Shown: positions 49,602-62,939 of the stretch, piece by piece
Numbering within the stretch: the stretch's first letter is position 1
Layout: every line of letters starts with the position of its first letter
Assembly: GCA_023630585.1 (NCBI GenBank)
Contig: CM042565.1
Coordinates: forward strand, 9,442,013 to 9,506,012
DNA from: Cranoglanis bouderius
Lineage: Eukaryota; Chordata; Actinopteri; Siluriformes; Cranoglanididae
Direction of reading: 5' to 3'
DNA: 64,000 nt
Notes under the pieces: model-generated
Told to the model about the DNA's origin: nothing
The model's database searches: none
The model's input: only the letters and a program-made list of their open reading frames with translations
Translations under genes and position numbers: made by a program

Positions 49602-51720
49602 CTTGCATCACTGTTTTGAAGCACAAGCTTATATAGGCTTGGCCATGATATGCCGCCAGACACAGCCGACTCCTCTCCCTGAGTATATTCCGGCAGTGGT
49701 AGACGTGCTCCGGTCCTTTTCAGGTCACTTTTTTAAGATTTGCTTCGTTACATCTTAATTAGTTTTATGGTACACATAAAATCAAGACCCTCATAGATAA
49801 AGGGCACAACCAGCACGTTTAGTCACAGTTTACATCCAAGACCTTGTTTCATTGCTAGTGTTACAACTAAAGAATAATTATTAAAAAAGCAGCTTAGCTT
49901 ACAAGCCATCAGAGCCAATGCATTATGCACATAATGGCAAGGGACCATAAAATATATTTAGCTATTAATTATGTTCACTGTGCCATAGACAGGCGATGAT
50001 ATTCAAACTACTCATCCAGGACTCTTGTAGTCTTGGCAGCCATGACTGTGTTGCTTTCTGCGTAATAATTGCTTAATATTCTCAGACCTGCCAATATTTA
50101 CACATTACGTGCAGAAGCGCTGCATTTTGACATCAGAACGATTGTAGTGGATTATTTTCGTATAACCCCATGGTCTGTCCTTTGGTATTCCTTACATGAT
50201 GAAGTTGCTTGCGTTAACTTTGCATGTAATGTTTGTATAATACACAGTCATAAAATCACCAAGATGCCGACCTTCCAAAACAAAAGGTCAAAGGCAACTG
50301 CCAATTGAAGCCAATGCCTTTCCCATGTGTGACTGAAAGTCAATTATTATAGAATCATAATGGACACGTTGTGATAATCTGTTAGTGAGAAGTACTGTAT
50401 AACATGCGTTGATAAAAAAAAAAAATAATAATAATTTTAAAAAAAAAAAGGTAATTAATTAATCCAAAATGTACTGTTTTTGGAATTCAAAAGCAAAATT
50501 GAATACTGTGATGTGACTTGGTAACAAACTATCTATTTAAGCCTGTCCTTCAGGAATAACATCGCTAACGTAGATGGGTGCCAAAGTAAGACCCTTCCTT
50601 ACACACTCCACGCCTGCTCTCCATGCCCACAAGAAACAAACTACAAGCAACAGAAGGGACTTGTCGCTCACTAGTGTGAAAGTAGCATTAATCTGAAACT
50701 TGCTTATGAATCCAGGCTATGTTAAAGGCCATGGACTTTTAATAAATGTCTTTGCTTTCATGTGGAAAATTAGTCAATTTAAAACTTTTCAGTGAAAACT
50801 TGTCTCTGCTCTGAAACAAATTATAAGGGTTCTAGTAGTTTCCTCCATTCATCTCTTATGCATGTGTTACATATATGCAGTGTGAGGTTGAAGTTAGCTT
50901 TGCTCTGCTGTACCGGGACAGTGTGAGTAATTATAGCCTGGCAGCAGCAGACCGCCTGCAGTTGGAAACCACAGTCAAGTGAGTCTTTGCCGCTCACTTC
51001 TGTTTGGATTGGAGAGAGCACAAAGCACACAGCCGTCTCAGTTTGAGTCCAGGCATTGGCTCAGATCTCCTTATTTCCCACTGAGCATCAGAAGGAAGTT
51101 GCGTCCAAAAATTAAACTGTCACGATAAACTGTCATCCACTGGCAAGAACTGTTTGGACTTTTTTTTTTCTTCTTCTCAAATTTGCTCTACTCAATGGGA
51201 AATGCAGAGTTTTTGGTTGACTTTTGGGCCCATGTGAGACAGGAAGAGTAGAAAGAATGCATTTTGTCAGTTGCTCCTAAGAGAGCATCGCAGTAATACT
51301 CCTGAACAGCCGCTGCTATTGACTGACCTTACATGCTAGGTTAGGACCTTAGACCTGCATGAGTATTTGGAGCTTGTCAGCAGTAGCTGTCAATTTGCAG
51401 AAGCTATACAGAATGGCTAGCCCCATACAGTATATGCATATGTATACATACTTTGCTATAGCACATTATAGTCTCCAGGCAGAACCAACAAAAATTGTAC
51501 AATACCAGGAACATTTGTCTGCCATAGGGTTGTTACGATGTCACAGTTTCACAGTTAGTCACAGTGTATGACAAGTGCATTACTTCAGTGTTTCTCATTC
51601 CTTTTGTGTCCAGCTGTAACGCCCCCAAAATTTAGCAAAACCCCTCCCTCTGGCTCCTCATAAATCATGCTACAGCAACCAATGTATCTATCTACCTGTC
51701 TATCAACCCATCCATCCATC
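49602..51720. other. megf9 intron 2, unannotated part
   Basis: About 2.1 kb with no recognised exon or repeat family; A-rich runs near 50408-50450. Confidence 0.4.
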
Positions 51721-51723
51721 CAT

Positions 51724-51774
<51 letters not shown>
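51709..51774. repeat. (CATC)n(CA)n compound microsatellite
   Basis: CATC repeats (51709-51725) then about 25 CA units, ending where the next transposon begins. Confidence 0.95.
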
Positions 51775-51775
<1 letters not shown>

Positions 51776-51778
51776 CCC

Positions 51779-52242
51779 AATCAGCCATAACATTAAAACC
51801 ACCTGCCTAATATCTGGCACAAAGACGTAAGCGGCACATCCTTTAAGTCCTGTAACTTGCGAGGTGGGGTCTCCATGGATCGGACTTGTTTGTCCAGCAC
51901 ATCCCACAGATGCTCGATCGGATTGAGATCTGGGGAATTTGGAGGCCAAGTCAACACCTTGAACTCTTTGTCATGTTCCTCAAACTATTCATGAACAATT
52001 TTTGCAGTGTGGCAGTGCGCATTATCCTGCTGAAAGAGGCCACTGCTATTAGGGAATACCTTTACCATGAAGGAGTGTACTTGGTCTGCAACAATATTTA
52101 GGTTGATCGTACGTGTCAAAGTAACATCCACATGACTGTCAGGACCCAAGGTTTCCTAGCAGAACATTGCCCAGCGCACACACTGCCTCCACCGGCTTGC
52201 CTTCCCCAGATCTCAATCCAATCCAATGTTATGGCTGATTGG
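51779..52242 (-). mobile_element. Internally deleted Tc1/mariner element (family I)
   Basis: Ends CCAATCAGCCATAACATTAA (left) and CCAATGTTATGGCTGATTGG (right) are inverted repeats. The interior is antisense transposase (ATGCTCGATCGGATTGAGAT, the DLNPIEHL region; GCATTATCCTGCTGAAAGAG). Confidence 0.8.
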
Positions 52243-52664
52243 TGTACATATAAAATCTTATATATACCATAAAACCTTGATATTTTTAGATTAGGCGTTC
52301 ATCCTGTGGAAATTTCAAACCGTAATAACTAGTCTGCTTGAAGCATTTCTTATCAGAGGTACCGAGTCTAGATCAGTAATGGTCACTGGCCTCAGTGCAT
52401 ATTTAACTATGGAGTCGTTATATTTGGTAAAGCCGTATGAACATTTAAATAAGTTGTATTCACTAGGAACTAAAGAGCAAAGCTGATCCAGCAGCACCAC
52501 ACTCTTCTCTATTTCTCAGGACTGAATGCCAATGGGTTCATGAGTAATGCATCATCCTGACTGATAGCCCCTTCTGCTCTGTAACCCCTATGCCACCTTC
52601 TTTCATGGTCAAATATATGCACTGGATCCTGACAAAGGTTCATTACCATTAACAGCCATTAAAT

Positions 52665-52666
<2 letters not shown>

Positions 52667-52708
<42 letters not shown>
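52667..52708. repeat. T42 homopolymer
   Basis: Forty-two consecutive T bases; length in an assembly is likely unreliable. Could be the antisense poly(A) of a retroposed sequence, but no body is recognised to its left. Confidence 0.95.
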
Positions 52709-52713
<5 letters not shown>

Positions 52714-53440
52714 TTATTTTTGGCTAAAGTTTCTATTTGGTAATGGCTTTCTGTTGTGGCATGACTGCGAGAGTTCAGTGACATTCATATAACCATGCTT
52801 AGAAAGGACAGATAAAGTCAAAGAAAAACAAGCTGTTATGCAGGAAAGATTGCGAGCCTGTCACATTTAAACAGCAGCCCAAAACCCCCATGTGTCCTGT
52901 GTCAGTGGATTGATATACTGGAAGTCATATTGCAGTAGAGTGATTAAGCTGAGCTATATGACTGTGTCGGAAACATTCAGCCAGCCATGGTTGTGCGTTT
53001 AGAGAAAGAAAAAGTGATGAAAGATTTATTTGGTTTTAGAGTCCTTTAGTCCAGCTACTATGGAAACTGATAGTCTGACCTATAGTGCTTGTTCAGTTCA
53101 TTATGTAGGCTTTTATCATGATCAGATATCTGTTCATCATCATGAAGCACCACAAAACTGTAGGTTAAGCACTCTATAATACTCTCGATAATTGTCCTCT
53201 AGTAAACACACTACATGTCTATTACTCACCACATTTGTATTGCCTGCTATATTTTTGTTATACATGGGAGCATTTACATTTAACTGAAGTTTGATTATAA
53301 GTTTAGAAGTTTGTCCAATGAATATGTTAGTCTATCATAGATACTTTGGCCTGTCACCTGGCTTTCAATAAAGCTATAATTTTGGTAGAAGTAAAATAAT
53401 ATAATTTTCCTGAGCTACTGTGAGTCTCCCTGACAGTCCT
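52709..53440. other. megf9 intron 2, unannotated part
   Basis: Nothing recognised. Confidence 0.4.
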
Positions 53441-53441
53441 G

Positions 53442-53525
53442 TAATATTTACGGCATTTGGCGGACCCCATTATCCAGAGCAACTTGTATTTATCTCAACT
53501 ATACAACTGAGCTGAAGGTTAAGGG
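53442..53525 (-). repeat. SINE tail fragment
   Basis: ACGGCATTTGGCGGACCCCA then TTATCCAGAGCAACTTGTAT is the reverse complement of the tail seen at 61388-61420; AAGGGCCAAGGG follows. Confidence 0.6.
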
Positions 53526-53769
53526 CCAAGGGAAACTCTGCTGTAATTTTGAAAAATTGCAGGCTTCTTTGAATAGTAGGGAGTTTGTTTGATTCTGCGA
53601 TAATTTCTGCAATCGCAAAATCACAATCAAATTCTGGAGGGACTGGTTTCTGAATTTTAGTATTTCAAACTTGGTTATATTGCCTTGGGGAAAGATCCTG
53701 CATTTAATCTGCTGTAGTGCTGAGCAGCACGCTGTGAGATTACCTTCCTCCTTCAACTGGAATTTATAC

Positions 53770-53975
53770 TGCATTCGACTTACTTCAGAAATGGGAAGTT
53801 GGAACTCAGAATTGCATCATTTTGCAATGTACTGTCCATGATGTGAGCAGCCATGTTTATTTGACATCATTGAACTCTGGGTTGAGGAGACAATCCCAAG
53901 TTTCAGAGTAGGATTTCCGAATTGAGATGTTTGCTTTGTTTTCTTCCTAGTCGGAGGTCAGAAACTACGGGTTAA
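53770..53975. repeat. Dispersed repeat, probably MITE
   Basis: CATTCGACTTACTTCAGAAA, GGGAAGTTGGAACTC and later GGATTTCCGAATTGAG with AGTCGGAGGTCAGAAACT look like a decayed DNA element with inverted words. Boundaries approximate. Confidence 0.35.
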
Positions 53976-53979
53976 TGAG

Positions 53980-56350
53980 GTTATGTGCTGTTTAGGATCT
54001 TGCAGAATGAGCACAATTACACAGACATTGCCACTTGATCTGGCAGTCACAGTAAGAGCTAACCAGCTGAAAGTAACTAAATAGTTATGCTTATTCACAT
54101 GGTACTAAGTTAATGTGACAGTTATACCAACAGTAAGAGATTATTTATGTCCCCAGAGTTATAAATACTTGGACCACGTGCCAAAGTACTACTACATAAT
54201 GTGCTGTATGCTGTTTCAAACGCAGCCTTGAATTCTCATTGACCGTGTATTACTTGGAATTCACAGATGTTAGATTAATCTGCAAGGTGATGATGGATGC
54301 AGCACAATCCAGGTTACAGAACGTTCTTCTTGTAACGTACCTTGCAACTGAATTTTTCTACCACAGAAGCTTTCTTAAGAGTATAACACATTACATCTCA
54401 GAAGATCAAATTAGACATTGTTAGTTTTCCTGGTACAGTTACTCTAACCTTTATATAACATGTTATATCCTTTTGGGAGAATTAATTTGATAAACAGTCA
54501 GATTGGCCAAACAGTGAAAGGTGTCACTGCAGCAGTTTTGCTGGAGAGCTGAAAATCTCATTGGAAAATCTAGTTAGGATTGCAGCATGCATCAATGCAT
54601 CACTTTACTGTCATGCAGTCAAGTGTCACTATACCACGCCATATTAATGCCCATCATATTTGATATTCAAATACAGATCGTGTGTATTCCAGGAAAGTAA
54701 AACATCTGACACTAAATTGCCAACATGCCACCAATGCAATGTTCTGGTAGAAGTAGGTCATTTTATTTACTAAAATCACATAGCGGCTACAAATCTATAT
54801 TAGGTGAGAATCTGCAGTGCTCATTCAACTGACAACAGACTTAGCAATTCCTGGCAGAAGATGATAGACTTCAGTAAAATTCTGAATAATTCTTAAAGCA
54901 CAGCATTAAGTCTGAGTCAGAAGGTAAACCCTTATTTTACTCACTGATATCTGAAAAGACAACACGTAAGATTTCCCAGCTTTTCTAGCTTATAAGCATT
55001 CTGTAGGTCAGCTCTAGGTGATTACTTGCAGCTAACCTTGGCTACTTATTGAGTTTTAGGCTTGAATGTTTAACATTAGTTATTCCTCTGAGAGTGTAAC
55101 ATTAGCCGGAGTCCACTGTTTAATAAATACAGTGAGAGATCCTTATCTGCATTCGACAACAGTACAGTGTTTGTAAACAGTACAGAGTTTGCTTGTTTCA
55201 GTGTGCTAGGTAGCTAGCTAATCTCTCTATCTTGTTTGTTGCACCATAAATACACCATATGTATTGCACAACATTTTTTTCAATTCATAGTTTAGTTTTT
55301 TAATTATAGTTGTGAACAAGTAGGCGCCATACTTCAGAGTTCTTCTCTCGTTCAACCTGAGGAAGACCGAAACCCACTCGCTATTGACTTTCGCAAATGA
55401 AACGTTTTTATTTGGTATGTATTTTTAAACAAAAGGTGCATCACTGATTTAAGCACACTGACTTTTTGTCTAAGCCACAAACATGATGTGCTACCTCAGA
55501 CACTATCTTAAAAAATGTTTTTATACACGTTTGTGTCTGTATTAATTCAGTTTACTATATAAATATCTCACCATATTTCATTAAATTATGATTTCTACCA
55601 CATTTTAGCCTAGTTAATTGCGTTTTTTTGTTGTTGTTTGTTTTTTGTTTTTATTACGGCAACATATTAGCCTGGCGGGCTAGCTAATGAATTAATTATT
55701 TATCCAACCCTAATTTCAGATTCTGTTTTTGGAATGTATGGTTTCAATTCGCTTCATATATAGGAAGCTGTGGCATTAGCTTTAAAATCACAGTGCAGTA
55801 TGAATGTGCAATATTTTGCTCCACAACTCATGTCATAGGGTTGAAGGCCCTGGCTTGTGAAACCCATATCGTGCATGGAAATTCAGTCAGACCAATTCTA
55901 TCAGATATCACATAGTTGACTAGGTAGTTTTCTGAATAGGTACTGGCCTGGTAGTGAGTGATGTATGGAAAAATTGAAGTCAATATAGACATTGTTGCAC
56001 TGTTTGCACCAATTTAATGTGAAGCTCAAGCAAACAAGCCAGAAATTTGTCTTCTAGTCTACTGGTTTTCCAGGGGAAGGTGGTGGGTGCCTGTTTATTC
56101 ATGTTTCAGTAGATGTGTGGTCTAATGACATGGTTTATATTAAAATGCCATATTGAGCATTTTCCTTTTCAATACGGAAAACTAATTATGGTCTTGTTTA
56201 TGGTTTAGGCGACTTTAAGGACCGATGCATTCTTGGTTCAGGATGGCTGTGTTTACTTGCTTACATCATACTACACCACACACTGAGGAAACCCACATGC
56301 TAAAAACAGCCAAAGTCATTCCAGTATCCATGAATCACTGTACTTACACA
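53980..56350. other. megf9 intron 2, unannotated part
   Basis: About 2.4 kb of AT-rich intronic sequence without a recognised feature. Confidence 0.4.
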
Positions 56351-56353
56351 GTT

Positions 56354-56355
<2 letters not shown>

Positions 56356-56437
<82 letters not shown>
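56356..56437. repeat. (AC)n microsatellite, about 41 units
   Basis: Uninterrupted AC repeat. Confidence 0.97.
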
Positions 56438-56438
<1 letters not shown>

Positions 56439-56741
56439 CCGCCCAATATCCTACAATACATTAGCATTCAAAACGTGATCTCTAAAGTAATAATTAGGTG
56501 CACAATTGAGTCCTGATTTGATTAGTCCTGATGTGTCTGTCAGACTTGGAAATAAATAAATCAGAAAGCCAAGCCATGAGCCGGTCAGCCACAGTGGCCA
56601 TAATGAGGTTTTCACAATTGAGCCAAAAACACACACACAGTCACTCACCATGAATTTAGCAGCAAACCTAGACACAACTTGGATGTGGTCAGACAGAAGA
56701 ATGCCAGAAGAATGGACACTGAAAAGCAACACACTGTACAA

Positions 56742-56742
56742 G

Positions 56743-56777
<35 letters not shown>

Positions 56778-56784
56778 TGTGTGT
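56742..56784. repeat. (GT)n microsatellite
   Basis: GT repeat with one AT interruption near 56771. Confidence 0.95.
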
Positions 56785-57121
56785 TTGACTGACAGTTTTT
56801 ATAAGAGGAAGTTGGGTTTATTGGGGGTTCAAGAAGATTCAAGAGCAAAGGTTACAACAATAGAGTTACTTTGGGTTAGATTATTGCTCAAATTCTTATT
56901 CCACAACACTGCGGAATTCTCAAATCTGGTTGGTCAAAAGGTGTTGATTAATTTACTACAACAGCAGCTCTGATAGTAGTACCCACTGTAATTCAGATCA
57001 CAAGTTTATTAATGTCCATGTTCTAATACATTATTGTTTCTATACTAATAACTCATTCACAGGGATTATATGACAGACACTCTATATAATCTATATGTAT
57101 ATTACAAAAGCGTTCTACGCT

Positions 57122-57565
57122 ATATGGCCAAATGTTTTGGACACCTGACCATCACAGCTATATGTGCTTGTTGAGCATCCCATTCCAGATTTAGTCCATC
57201 TTTGCTGTTCTAATAACCTCCACTCTTCTGGGAAGGCATTCCACTAGATTTTGGAGTGTGGCTGTGGGGATTTGTGTTCATTCAGACATAAGATCATTAG
57301 TGAGGTCAGGCACTGATGTTGGGTGAGGAGGCCTGGGGTTCAGTCAGAGTTCACATTCATCCCAAAGGTGTTCAGTGGGGTTGAGGTCAGGGGCATTGTC
57401 ATGTTGGAACAGGTTTGGGCCTCTTAGTTCCAGTGAAGGGAAATCTTGACGCTACAGCATTCAAAGACATTCTGTGCAATCGTGTGCAATCTTTGTGGGA
57501 ACAGTTTGGGGAAGAACCACATATGGGTATGAAGGTCAGTTGTCGATGTACTTTTGGCCATTAAA
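57122..57565 (-). mobile_element. Tc1/mariner remnant, family F (copy 3)
   Basis: Left end ATATGGCCAAATGTTTTGGA then CACCTGACCATCAC; right end ATGTACTTTTGGCCATTAA. Antisense DDE-end block GGTGTTCAGTGGGGTTGAGG at 57368-57387. Internally deleted, like the copies at 22098 and 24533. Confidence 0.8.
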
Positions 57566-58490
57566 TTTTTGGTCTTATTAACTTTTAAGACAGAGAGAAA
57601 AAGGAGAGGGTGGTGAGGGACCAACTTCATTCATTCATAGCTTTTATCACGTAAACAATAGCAGGTGCTAACTTGTTTCATTATTTCATACTCATTGTTT
57701 CTTAGAAGCTGTTAATGGGGGCACAGCAGTGAATAAGTGTTTGTGAGACAGAGTGAAAAGGGTACAATATGGAGGACCACCGTCTGTGAAAGAAATCCGA
57801 AGAGCTTCCACACCCACCGCAGGTTCTGTGTGGTAGGGGTTTGGTGGTATGTGGGACTCCATAATGAGAACCTGCAACAAAATTAGTGAGAAACAGATGT
57901 AAAGGAACTTGTGATTCACAAACACGGTCATGTTGCCTGTATCGCTCTTTTTATTGCTCAGGCATCAAAATAGCTGAGATGTTGCCATGAACAGTTGCAT
58001 TTTTCTGTAAGGATGGAACCATTTAGTGCTCTATAGCTCAAATCCAGTAATTCTGTGCACTCTCTTACAGAGAGGAAGTGATCGTCTATGGCCTTCAGAT
58101 GTGAGCCTTATATGGAACCCATCAGTGTTTGATTTAAACTCTGGCATGAAACTGCTTACAAAGCACCATCCTCCTTCCCTGTCACTTCCCTCACTTAACA
58201 TAAATGGCATATTGCTAGGATCTTTACCACTAGGAGATCTGAATTTGTTTATTTGCATGAAATTTGTAGTTGTTGAATGCACAATTAAATATGCTTAGGC
58301 TGCTTATAGGCATGAGTGTAAGTACTTCCATAACAACTGTATGATAATAGCATCTATTTAAAACATTCCTGAAACAAGAAAAGCTTTTAGCATTTTGATA
58401 GTGCCATGTTGAAAGGCATAAGAAACTTAATGCTACCTAATCCTACTTTGTGGGTATTTGATTCCAAATGAACTGTTTATATGCTTCCTA
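57566..58490. other. megf9 intron 2, unannotated part
   Basis: Nothing recognised. Open frames of 79-90 codons here lack splice context and homology. Confidence 0.4.
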
Positions 58491-58492
58491 TA

Positions 58493-59060
58493 CAGGGTGT
58501 ATCAAGAAATCCCTCTTTACATATGCATTACATGTAATCGGAACAAAATATATGCATATGTGAAAATGTTTAGTGTCTGCTAGATGAGACACGACATTTG
58601 TGAGTTTTGTTTGATCAGGGGTCAAACTCAGATTCAAAGTCATAATCTAAAGCTACCATTTTTTTCACTTATTTTCTGTTCTTTCAATAACCTAACCAAT
58701 CAATAACTTAGAATAGGAAGAAGGAGGCCAAACAGAGACTATTTTTATATATAATGTACAAGCATCCTTCGTCAGTAGATGTTCGTGGACCTCCACTTCT
58801 TAGTTGGTCTGCAACACTTCCAGTCTTTTTTGGAATTCAAGTTTGGCAACAGTGTCGTGTAATGTGATCTTGCCGTTTCCTGTTAAAGTCCATCGCAACC
58901 TTGCAACAGCTTCCTGATCCAGCCATGAGAATGATTTCTATACGTTCCTTTGTCAAAGGCATTCTTAAAGGTTATCTGAAAAAAAAAGTATATAATATAA
59001 ATACATTTAGCTAAAAAGTGTTAATTTCATCTATGTATGAAGACTTTTGGGACACCCTGT
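58493..59060. mobile_element. DNA-transposon remnant with CAGGGTGT ends
   Basis: Left end TACAGGGTGTATCAAGAAAT and right end GACTTTTGGGACACCCTGTA; the first and last 10-11 bp form an inverted repeat. The interior has GCCATGAGAATGATTTCTA and similar words, possibly antisense transposase. mariner-like by end sequence; family uncertain. Confidence 0.55.
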
Positions 59061-59343
59061 ACATCTGTTTTCCAAATATAAAAAATATGTAACCTTAAAA
59101 AAACTCCCACAGGTTTATCTCTGCTAAGAACATGCATGTCCTTATCTCCCATCACTCTTTCATCCCCACATAAACTTCTTGAGCTAACATTGCACACAGA
59201 AGCATAATAACTTCTTTTGAGTTAATAAGCTGTGTAACGAGACACTAATAAGTGACCAGACACTAGAATCCCTGACCTTTGGCAGACAGACAAGCAGATG
59301 GTGAACACCATTGGTCCACATTAAGTCTTTCCCTGCCTGCGTG

Positions 59344-59348
<5 letters not shown>

Positions 59349-59417
<69 letters not shown>
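59349..59417. repeat. (AT)n microsatellite
   Basis: About 34 TA/AT units. Confidence 0.97.
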
Positions 59418-59418
<1 letters not shown>

Positions 59419-59549
59419 CTCGTTTTTGCTGCCAGTATTGCTGCTATACTATTACACAATAGCTGTATCTATTGTCCTGTGTATTTATTGTTTTGAACTC
59501 GTCTCACACTGCTGTGTATTGCACTTTATGTAGTCCTGCGTACTGTACT

Positions 59550-59640
59550 GTGTTACACCATGGTCCTGAAGAAACCTCATTTTGTTCCAATGTATACAAG
59601 CTATATAGAGGAATGACAATAAAAACCCACTTGACTTGAC
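59550..59640. repeat. Dispersed repeat end (AATGACAATAAA type)
   Basis: GTCCTGAAGAAACCTCATTT, GTTCCAATGTATACAAGC and GGAATGACAATAAAAACCCA then TTGACTTGAC, a common fish repeat 3' end. Confidence 0.5.
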
Positions 59641-61235
59641 ATCCAATCTGAACTATCTGAATGTATGGGTGTGTGGGTGTGTGGGTGTGATTGACTGGAA
59701 CTGTACCAATTTCCTCAAGTATGTGTTACCATTCAGACCAGACTTGCATTGCTTATGGGCTTGCCCAGGAGACTACAGTCATGGAAAAGTACCTTTAATA
59801 CCGCTTTGGGGTTGTGAAACCAGAACGACAAATGTCTTTTGCTTTCATAATTCATCAGTAGCAGCACAGGAAATTCCCACTCACACAAATAGAAATATTT
59901 CATTGTTGCCGTTCAGGCTGGAAATAAATATAGAATCTGATCCAAGATTGTTCAAGTACAGCCTGACTGTCACACATCTCAAATTTTCCTGAGTATTTAG
60001 AAATCATATTGTCTCGGGGGGTATCATTAGATCTTTGACCTAGATCATGACTTTCAAATGTGATTACATTGCTGAATGATTTGCAGTAGCATGGCACTTT
60101 GTGAAACTCCTGACCGCCTGAATCACTGTTTGTCACGTGGTTTGTTCTAGACAGGAACATTTAAGTCGGTTTCATTTTGAATATTTCAAATATAATTTTT
60201 TATAATGCAGATTGTTTTTGTTTATTTATTCATATGAATGTAGCAACTTCTTGTATTATAATGACAGTTTATTCACAGCCTTAGAAAGGTCTATTTTATG
60301 GTTTAATGATCATTTGGCCCATCTATTTAGTCTTTTTTATATAAATGGGAAATTAGCATTTTTGCTTGCATAAATGCGATAAGGATAAGGAAATTGCCCA
60401 TGGCATGCTTAAGATGTATTACATTACATAAGATTTATTAATAAATTTTATTTCATGTACCAGTATCAGGCTTGGAGAGCTAGATTCCAGCACAGTTTGG
60501 TGAATCCTGAGTTGAAATGGTTAAATCCTGTAACTATGAATTTGTCAGTTCCTTAAATGGATTGCAGTTATCTCACTGAGTCTTGGTTTTTATAACTCTA
60601 TTGTCACCAACTGTAAAAAGTAACAGATTAGTCACTGAATTCTGCTGTGTATGTTTTCCGTTTCCTTCTGAATTTTTTTTTTTCTCTTAAACTTATCTTT
60701 TAATAAAATGGCTACACTTTTTTATTAGCAGTCATTTAGCAAAGCCTTAGCAAAATCAAATAATGTGGAACATTTATCATGCATCATAAAACTGTTTTCA
60801 AGTATTGTGTTATTATAATCTTGCCGCCCCAAATTTTGGATTTTAAAAGCCATCATCAATAAAATGTCAACAGGATCAAAAGCCTGTAGCAGTTCTTTGG
60901 GAAGAGAACAAGAGATTCTTGTGTCATCTTATAGTAACTACTGTCATTTCTTATATAAAAAAAAATACCTACAGCAGCAGGAAAGGAAAATAGTATGGCA
61001 AAAATTGCTGACTGAATCAAGACTGTAAGGTTCCCTATTTATCTTACCTGCATTGTACATTTCTATATTTGTTATTACAGATTTAACCCTGGTGTTATAA
61101 ACTTAGATTGGCAACCAGTCTAAGTTCAAATTAGGAACAGTTTTTTTCTGGTATGGCCAAACATCATACTTCACTTTTAATATAGCAGCTCCAGAAAGCA
61201 GGTGTGATTTTAAACATGTTAATGGTAGTACAAAC
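59641..61235. other. megf9 intron 2, unannotated part
   Basis: About 1.6 kb. The open frame at 59636-59992 is Cys-containing but not EGF-like in spacing and was not accepted as an exon. Confidence 0.35.
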
Positions 61236-61237
61236 CA

Positions 61238-61433
61238 ATGGCAGTGGTAGCTCAGTGCTTAAGGCGTTGGACTACTGATCGGAAGGTCATGAGTTCAAAT
61301 CCCAGCACCGCCAAGCCACCACTGTTGGGCCCTTGAGCAAGGCCCTTAACCCTCAATTGCTCAGATGTATAAATGAAATAAATGTAAGTCGCTCTGGATA
61401 AGGGAGTCTGCCAAATGCCCTAAATGTAAATGT
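61238..61433 (+). repeat. tRNA-derived SINE, family 2 (best copy)
   Basis: A box GGTAGCTCAGTGCTTAAGG (61246-61264) and B box GAGTTCAAATCCCAGC (61291-61306) with tRNA-like spacing. GGGCCCTTGAGCAAGGCCC follows, then a tail GTAAGTCGCTCTGGATAAGG with AGTCTGCCAAATGCC, the LINE-derived tail shared by many fish SINEs. The least decayed SINE in the window. Confidence 0.88.
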
Positions 61434-61439
61434 ACAAAG

Positions 61440-62760
61440 AATATAGCATATATCTTAGCAAAAGCATATTACGTTGGTGATGCAAGGCTTTAGAAGGTCA
61501 TGTTCAGACATGAATACCTCTTTCTTGGTGAATGAGGAGTTTCTCTGTCAGTAAGACATTCATTTATAGGGTATGACATTTCTTCTGCTGATTATACATG
61601 TGCTCTTTTAAAAACTGTTGTCAAAGTCGGACTTAACTCCACTTAACCTGGCATTTTAATGGCCTTCTTCAGAATGTAAGGTTTCGGGGAATTCATCTGG
61701 ATTTTTTGTCTTGGTCCTTGTATTTGGAACAGATCATTAAAAATTTTCATCCATTTTTGTGTTACATTATCAGTCTTTGTCACAAATCCTGCTTTTTGGA
61801 GCTAAACACATCTTGTCGATGTGGCATTTTGTTTTTTTGACAGAGAGAAGGCACTGTACAGGTATGTTTTTGTTCCCCAAGGTAAAGTGTAAGCGCATTT
61901 TTTTAAGATCCATCCGGGGGGCATGGGCGGGGGGGTTGCTAATATGCTGATAGCATGGTTGAGTGTTTTTCCCTCGACATAGCATGCTCTATTCATTGCT
62001 GAGTCTGCTAAATTAGCCGGGTTGCTGCTAATCCGCAGCTCTAGGGTCTGAGTCTTGTTTTCTCTCCACACAATGCACCTCTTTTTCTTTTCACTTGGGC
62101 CGGATTTCCCCAATAGATCATGGTGGATAGCCAAAAAAGGACCATGCTGCAAGACATGTACTCATGTTGGCTCTACAGTAGGAAGCTGGAGATGGACACC
62201 CGGTATGTACTCACTACCTCAGCTTTGACCTTATAAAGGACACACTGTCTGATTCTGACATTCCCTGCGCTGACTGTGTGGAAAAGCCAGTGTCGACACA
62301 ACCCGCTCAGCTGGCAGATTTAGACACTGGTTCAGTCGAATCTGGCCCAATCAGGTATGTAACTGCAGTTATATGAACACCAGATAACCACCGAGGACAG
62401 TATAAAACACCTCGATACCATCTTGTGCACATTTGCACACAAGCCAAGATCTTCCAACAAGGTCCAACATATGTAGTATGATGCAGTATTTGCAATAAGT
62501 ACCCGTATCATACAGCAGTTATTCCCTAGAACCTTCTTGTGGAGCAAATGCAAGTTCTGAATGACAAGAAACCGTATTGGTTATCTAGTACCACATTTAC
62601 ATACATAACCAGGGTCCTAGTTTACCCCTTCTAACTTCCAAGGGTGTGAAATCCCTAGATAACCTATACCAGCAGAGTCATGAGGAACAGGACTCACCTT
62701 AGGCCTCTCTTGCAAAGTGCTCAATAATTACTGTCAGACTTGGAGCACTGGAAGTCATGA
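61440..62760. other. megf9 intron 2, unassigned, possible retroelement flank
   Basis: Contains a G-rich patch (61916-61935), and from 62100 to 62400 a GC-richer stretch whose plus-strand frame reads LSDSDIPCADCVEKPVSTQP, reminiscent of a retroelement gag-like CxxC segment but not identifiable. It may belong to the DIRS-type remnant to its right. Confidence 0.3.
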
Positions 62761-62939
62761 TGCTAATCTGAAGAAAGTGCACAGTGATGCCCAGGTAGTA
62801 GCACAATAGTGGCACACTTGCTGGAGTGGCATGCTTCCCAATGTGGTGCCTGAGGAGGAGATGCACATGACATGCGCCACCTAGTGGTCAAGCCATATTC
62901 AGCCACAAGGTCATGAGTGTCATGTGGCCATGAATGCAT

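Noticed and set aside
59636..59992. 118-codon Cys-containing frame considered as a later megf9 exon
   Set aside because: Cysteine spacing does not fit laminin-type EGF repeats and it lacks a suitable acceptor in phase 2.
61238..61320. tRNA gene candidates (also 3546, 20917, 35817)
   Set aside because: A and B boxes are present but the cloverleaf is not closed and SINE bodies and tails follow; they are SINE heads.
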